Part shown: positions 60,744 to 64,000 of the stretch, piece by piece
Layout of the letters: the number at the start of each line of letters is the position of its first letter
Numbering within the stretch: position 1 is the first letter of the stretch
Assembly: GCF_000499525.1 (NCBI RefSeq)
Contig: NZ_HG529407.1
Location: 1 to 64,000 of the forward strand
Source: Faecalimicrobium dakarense
GTDB lineage: Bacteria; Bacillota; Clostridia; Peptostreptococcales; Peptostreptococcaceae
Reading direction: 5' to 3'
Length of the DNA stretch: 64,000 nt
Notes under the pieces: generated by a model
The model's input: the letters and a program-made list of their open reading frames with translations, nothing else
Database searches by the model: none
Told to the model about the DNA's origin: nothing
Position numbers and translations under genes: made by a program

Positions 60744-62144
60744 ATGAAAATGTTGGACAATTTTTTTAAAAAAGTTAATAAACCAGTACCTGTATTTGCT
60801 CAGACTAAAATGGAAAAAGAAAATCCACAAGATGATTCTAATTCCACTAAACCTAAAACTACATTTTGTGATGTTGCAGGTTTAGAAGAAATAAAAGAAG
60901 AGCTTTTTGAGATAGTAGACTTTATGAAATCTCCAGATAAGTACAAGAAAATGGGAGCAAAAATTCCTAAAGGAGTGCTTTTTTATGGACCTCCTGGTAC
61001 AGGAAAAACTCTTCTTGCATCCGCTGTTGCTGGAGAAACTAATGCCTCTTTCTTTAATGTTACTGGATCTGAATTCGTTGAAAAATACGTTGGTGTAGGA
61101 GCGAAACGTGTTAGAACATTATTTGAAAAAGCTAGAAAAGAAGCTCCAAGTATAATATTTATAGACGAAGTTGATGCTATAGGCGCAAAAAGACATTTAG
61201 AAAGTAATAATGAAAAAGACCAAACTTTAAACCAACTATTAGTTGAAATGGATGGTTTCGTAAAGGACTCAAATGTAATAATAATAGGTGCAACTAACAG
61301 ACTTGATTTACTTGATGAAGCACTACTTAGACCCGGAAGATTTGACAGACATATACACATTGGTTCACCTAATTATAATACTAGATTTGAAATATTAAAA
61401 GTTCACACAAATAATAAACCACTAGACCCTAGTGTTGATCTTGAACTTTTAGCTAAAAAGACTCATGGATTTAATGGAGCTCATCTTTCAAATATAGCTA
61501 ATGAAGCTGCTATATTTGCAGTTAGAGAAAGTAGTAACGTTATTACTTCTATACATTTTGATAAGGCAATAGAAAGAGTTATTGCAGGGCTTGAATCTAA
61601 AAATTCTAAATTAATAGAAAAGGAAAAAGAAATAGTTTCTTATCATGAAGCTGGTCATGCCCTTGTCAGTGATTTAGTAGGTCTTTGCCCTATACAAAAA
61701 ATATCTATAATTCCTAGAGGTCAGGCTTTAGGGTATGTTCTTCAACTTCCTGATGAAGATAGATATATTTATACTACAGAAGAGTTAACAGGAAAAATGA
61801 AGATTTTACTTGCAGGTAAAGCATCTGAGGAATTAATATTTAACCACAAATCAACTGGAGCTAAAGACGACTTAAAGAAAGTGACTGATATCGCCCATCA
61901 AATGGTTTGTGAATATGGAATGAGTAAATTAGGCTTTATGACTATTGATGGAAACGATAAAACTTTCTTATCAGGTCAAATACAAAAAGAAGCTAATGAT
62001 ATAGTTCAAAAGTGCTATGATGAAACGTTAGCATTATTAAGAGATAACATAAATGACTTGCATATAGTTTCAAAACATTTATTTGACAAAGAGACTATGA
62101 CTCATGATGAATTAAAATCTTTAATAAGAAAAGAAATGTGTTAG
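60744..62144 (+). CDS. FtsH-like AAA+ zinc metalloprotease lacking membrane segments
   Basis: A 466-residue protein with the FtsH AAA+ module: Walker A GPPGTGKT (82-89), Walker B IIFIDEVDA (about 137-145), pore loop FVEKYVG and second-region-of-homology RPGRFDRHI. The M41 protease domain has HEAGH (301-305) and the third-ligand region GAKDDLKKVT. Normal FtsH (600-650 residues) begins with two membrane helices and an outer domain. Here the first 40 residues are polar, with no hydrophobic helix, so the enzyme should be soluble. The ATG at 60744 is 7 bases after GAGGTG; earlier in-frame starts would add only a few polar residues. Monocistronic, divergent from infC. Confidence 0.9.
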   Translation: MKMLDNFFKKVNKPVPVFAQTKMEKENPQDDSNSTKPKTTFCDVAGLEEIKEELFEIVDFMKSPDKYKKMGAKIPKGVLFYGPPGTGKTLLASAVAGETNASFFNVTGSEFVEKYVGVGAKRVRTLFEKARKEAPSIIFIDEVDAIGAKRHLESNNEKDQTLNQLLVEMDGFVKDSNVIIIGATNRLDLLDEALLRPGRFDRHIHIGSPNYNTRFEILKVHTNNKPLDPSVDLELLAKKTHGFNGAHLSNIANEAAIFAVRESSNVITSIHFDKAIERVIAGLESKNSKLIEKEKEIVSYHEAGHALVSDLVGLCPIQKISIIPRGQALGYVLQLPDEDRYIYTTEELTGKMKILLAGKASEELIFNHKSTGAKDDLKKVTDIAHQMVCEYGMSKLGFMTIDGNDKTFLSGQIQKEANDIVQKCYDETLALLRDNINDLHIVSKHLFDKETMTHDELKSLIRKEMC

Positions 62145-62163
62145 ATAAAAAATTTCATTAAAT

Positions 62164-62195
62164 AAAAATCCCTTAGATATATCTAAGGGATTTTT
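62164..62195. terminator. Bidirectional terminator between ftsH-like and thrS genes
   Basis: A perfect 16-bp palindrome (62164-62179 with 62180-62195) with A-run and T-run at the ends, serving both convergent genes. Confidence 0.85.
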
Positions 62196-62214
62196 ACTAT
62201 ATATTTATTTAATA

Positions 62215-64000
62215 CTATGCTTGTATTACATTAGTTCTTTCTTCAACTTCTTGTAAAACAGTAGCCATGAATTCATTTAAGCCAAGACTTCCTATTTCAC
62301 CTTTATCTCTACTTCTTACAGATATAGTCTTATCAGCAGCTTCTTTTTCTCCCACTATTACCATATATGGTATTTTTTGAAGTTGTGCTTCTCTTATCTT
62401 AAATCCAGTCTTTTCTGCTCTATCATCTATTTCGACTCTTATACCTTTAGCAAATAATACTTTTTTAACTTCATTAGCATAATCATTGTATTTATCAGAA
62501 ATAGGAAGTATTCTAACTTGAGTTGGAGCTAACCATACTGGGAATTTACCAGCATAATGTTCTATTAATATTCCTATGAATCTTTCTATACTACCAAATG
62601 CAACTCTGTGTATCATTACTGGTCTATGCTTTTCACCATCTTGACCTATATAAGTTATATCAAATCTTTGAGGTAATTGCATATCTAATTGTATAGTACC
62701 ACATTGCCAAGTTCTTCCTAAGCAATCTCTTAAATGGAAGTCTATTTTAGGACCATAGAATGCTCCATCTCCTTCATTTAATATATAAGGAAGATTTAAT
62801 TCTTCTAAAGCTTCTCTTAATCCATTTTCAGCTGCTTCCCAATCTTCATCAGATCCCATTGATTTTTCTGGTCTAGTTGATAATTCTAAGTGATATTCAA
62901 ATCCAAAAGTCTTATAAACTCTATCTATTAAGTCTATAACACCTTTTATTTGATCTTTTATTTGTTCTGGTAACATGAATATATGAGCATCATCTTGAGT
63001 GAAGGCTCTAACTCTCATAAGTCCATGTAATGCACCAGATAACTCATGTCTATGAACTCTACCAAGCTCAGCAGCTTTTATAGGGAACTCTTTATATGAA
63101 TGTGGCTTAGAGTTATAGTATATAAGCGAACCTGGACAGTTCATTGGTTTTATAGCAAAGTCTTGTTCATCTATTTGAACTGTGTACATATTTTCTTTGT
63201 AGTTGAACCAGTGTCCTGAAGTTTCCCATAACTTTCTGTCTAATATTATAGGAGTTTCTATTTCACTATATCCATCTTCTCTGTGGATTTCTCTCCAGAA
63301 TTTTAATAATTCATTTTTAAGTTCCATACCTTTTGGTAAGAATAATGGGAATCCTGGTCCTTCTTCTGGTATGAAGAATAAATCTAATTCTTTACCTAAT
63401 TTTCTATGGTCTCTCTTTTTAGCTTCCTCTAGCATGTGTAGGTATTCTTCTAAATCTTTGTTCTTTTCAAAAGTTATACCATATATTCTTTGAAGCATTT
63501 TATTCTTTTCATCTCCACGCCAGTAAGCACCTGCTACGCTTAATAACTTAACTGCTTTAACTTTTTTAGTTGAAGGTAAGTGTGGTCCCCTACATAAATC
63601 TGTGAAATCCCCTTGCTTATAGAAAGATATTATTTCCCCTTCTGGTAATTCTTCTATAAGTTCAACTTTGTATATCTCTTTATTTTCTTTAGCCCAAGCT
63701 AAAGCTTCTTCTCTTGGTAGTTCATATCTTTCAACAGATATATCTTCTTTAGCTATTTTCTTCATTTCTTTTTCTAATTTCTCTAAATCTTCATTTGTTA
63801 ATCTATGTTCTAGGTCTATATCATAGTAGAATCCATTTTCTACAGTTGGCCCTATAGCAAATTTAGCATCTGGATATAATCTCTTTATAGCTTGTGCTAA
63901 TATATGAGCTGATGTATGTCTAAATACATCTTTCCCTTCCGCATCATCAAATTTAAATAAGTTTAATTCACAGTCCTCTTTAACTATGTGATTTAATCCT
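62215..64000 (-). CDS. thrS: Threonyl-tRNA synthetase (5' part outside the window)
   Basis: Class II synthetase charging tRNA-Thr. The visible 595 codons run open to the window edge, so the N-terminal TGS domain is missing. Present are the editing domain (HTSAHILAQAIKRLYPDAKF, GFYYDID), the LCRGPHLPSTKK zinc-like motif, the catalytic core (KPMNCPGS, RVHRHELSGALHGL, TWQCGTIQLDMQLP) and the C-terminal anticodon-binding domain. An internal ATG at 63765 gives a tempting 516-residue frame, but the sequence upstream is clearly still ThrS. Confidence 0.96.
   Translation of the reverse strand, partial: GLNHIVKEDCELNLFKFDDAEGKDVFRHTSAHILAQAIKRLYPDAKFAIGPTVENGFYYDIDLEHRLTNEDLEKLEKEMKKIAKEDISVERYELPREEALAWAKENKEIYKVELIEELPEGEIISFYKQGDFTDLCRGPHLPSTKKVKAVKLLSVAGAYWRGDEKNKMLQRIYGITFEKNKDLEEYLHMLEEAKKRDHRKLGKELDLFFIPEEGPGFPLFLPKGMELKNELLKFWREIHREDGYSEIETPIILDRKLWETSGHWFNYKENMYTVQIDEQDFAIKPMNCPGSLIYYNSKPHSYKEFPIKAAELGRVHRHELSGALHGLMRVRAFTQDDAHIFMLPEQIKDQIKGVIDLIDRVYKTFGFEYHLELSTRPEKSMGSDEDWEAAENGLREALEELNLPYILNEGDGAFYGPKIDFHLRDCLGRTWQCGTIQLDMQLPQRFDITYIGQDGEKHRPVMIHRVAFGSIERFIGILIEHYAGKFPVWLAPTQVRILPISDKYNDYANEVKKVLFAKGIRVEIDDRAEKTGFKIREAQLQKIPYMVIVGEKEAADKTISVRSRDKGEIGSLGLNEFMATVLQEVEERTNVIQA

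Noticed and set aside
1-64000. CRISPR arrays, insertion sequences, prophage or integrative element borders
   Set aside because: No regularly spaced repeats, transposase, integrase or phage structural genes were found on either strand.

Overview
The window is a chromosomal segment of an AT-rich, low-GC Gram-positive anaerobe. Gene content and order point to the Peptostreptococcaceae, close to Clostridioides difficile. The evidence is a complete Wood-Ljungdahl (CODH/acetyl-CoA synthase) cluster headed by a phosphotransacylase-like gene and ending in gcvH, a T-box pheST-zapA-U32 peptidase group, and infC-rpmI-rplT beside thrS. Genus and species cannot be decided from sequence reading alone. No prophage, insertion sequence or CRISPR array was seen. 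One tRNA gene (Ser, GCU) is present.

Layout, left to right: (1) 1-5.9 kb: asparaginase, a PcrA-like helicase, a small membrane protein, a CLC chloride transporter and tRNA-Ser. (2) 6.0-11.7 kb, all on the minus strand: a putative nickel-handling trio (His-rich protein, DUF3842 protein, CooT) downstream of an operon of corrinoid-protein activator (AcsV), two radical SAM proteins resembling the two-part lipoyl synthase LipS1/LipS2, and a LipM-like lipoyl-assembly acyltransferase. (3) 11.8-12.7 kb: thiamine transporter ThiT under a TPP riboswitch. (4) 12.8-28.8 kb: transcribed right to left as cooS, cooC, fhs, fchA, folD, metV, metF, lpdA, cooC/acsF-like, acsD, acsC, acsE, acsB, gcvH, ending in a strong terminator. 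ptb, a TPR protein and a B12-binding radical SAM protein lie upstream.

(5) 33-41 kb: housekeeping and unknown genes (argS, DUF523, mutS2, pepD). (6) 41-47 kb: an accessory membrane-signalling block with a LytTR response regulator, an AgrC-like histidine kinase, a YhfC-type intramembrane protease, a DUF3887 lipoprotein and a DUF3784-like membrane protein. A divergent membrane protein and an AgrA-like direct repeat sit at its head. (7) 47-64 kb: a degenerate ImmA/IrrE-like regulator, an HD protein, U32 peptidase, zapA, T-box-controlled pheST, an rRNA methyltransferase with ktrAB, L20-leader-controlled infC-rpmI-rplT, a soluble FtsH-like protease, and the 3' part of thrS running off the end.

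How the genes work together: FhS, FchA, FolD and MetF/MetV reduce formate to methyl-THF. AcsE passes the methyl group to the corrinoid protein AcsCD, which AcsV keeps reduced. CooS makes CO and AcsB assembles acetyl-CoA. The two CooC-type ATPases, CooT and the His-rich protein could supply nickel to CooS and AcsB. GcvH and LpdA tie the methyl branch to the glycine cleavage/synthase system, and the nearby LipS/LipM-like genes could lipoylate GcvH. The most unusual items are the lipoyl-assembly/AcsV operon, the CooT trio, the histidine kinase whose first membrane helix lacks a normal start codon, the TM-less FtsH, the ImmA-like protein without its HExxH histidines, and a nested-repeat element ahead of the U32 peptidase gene.
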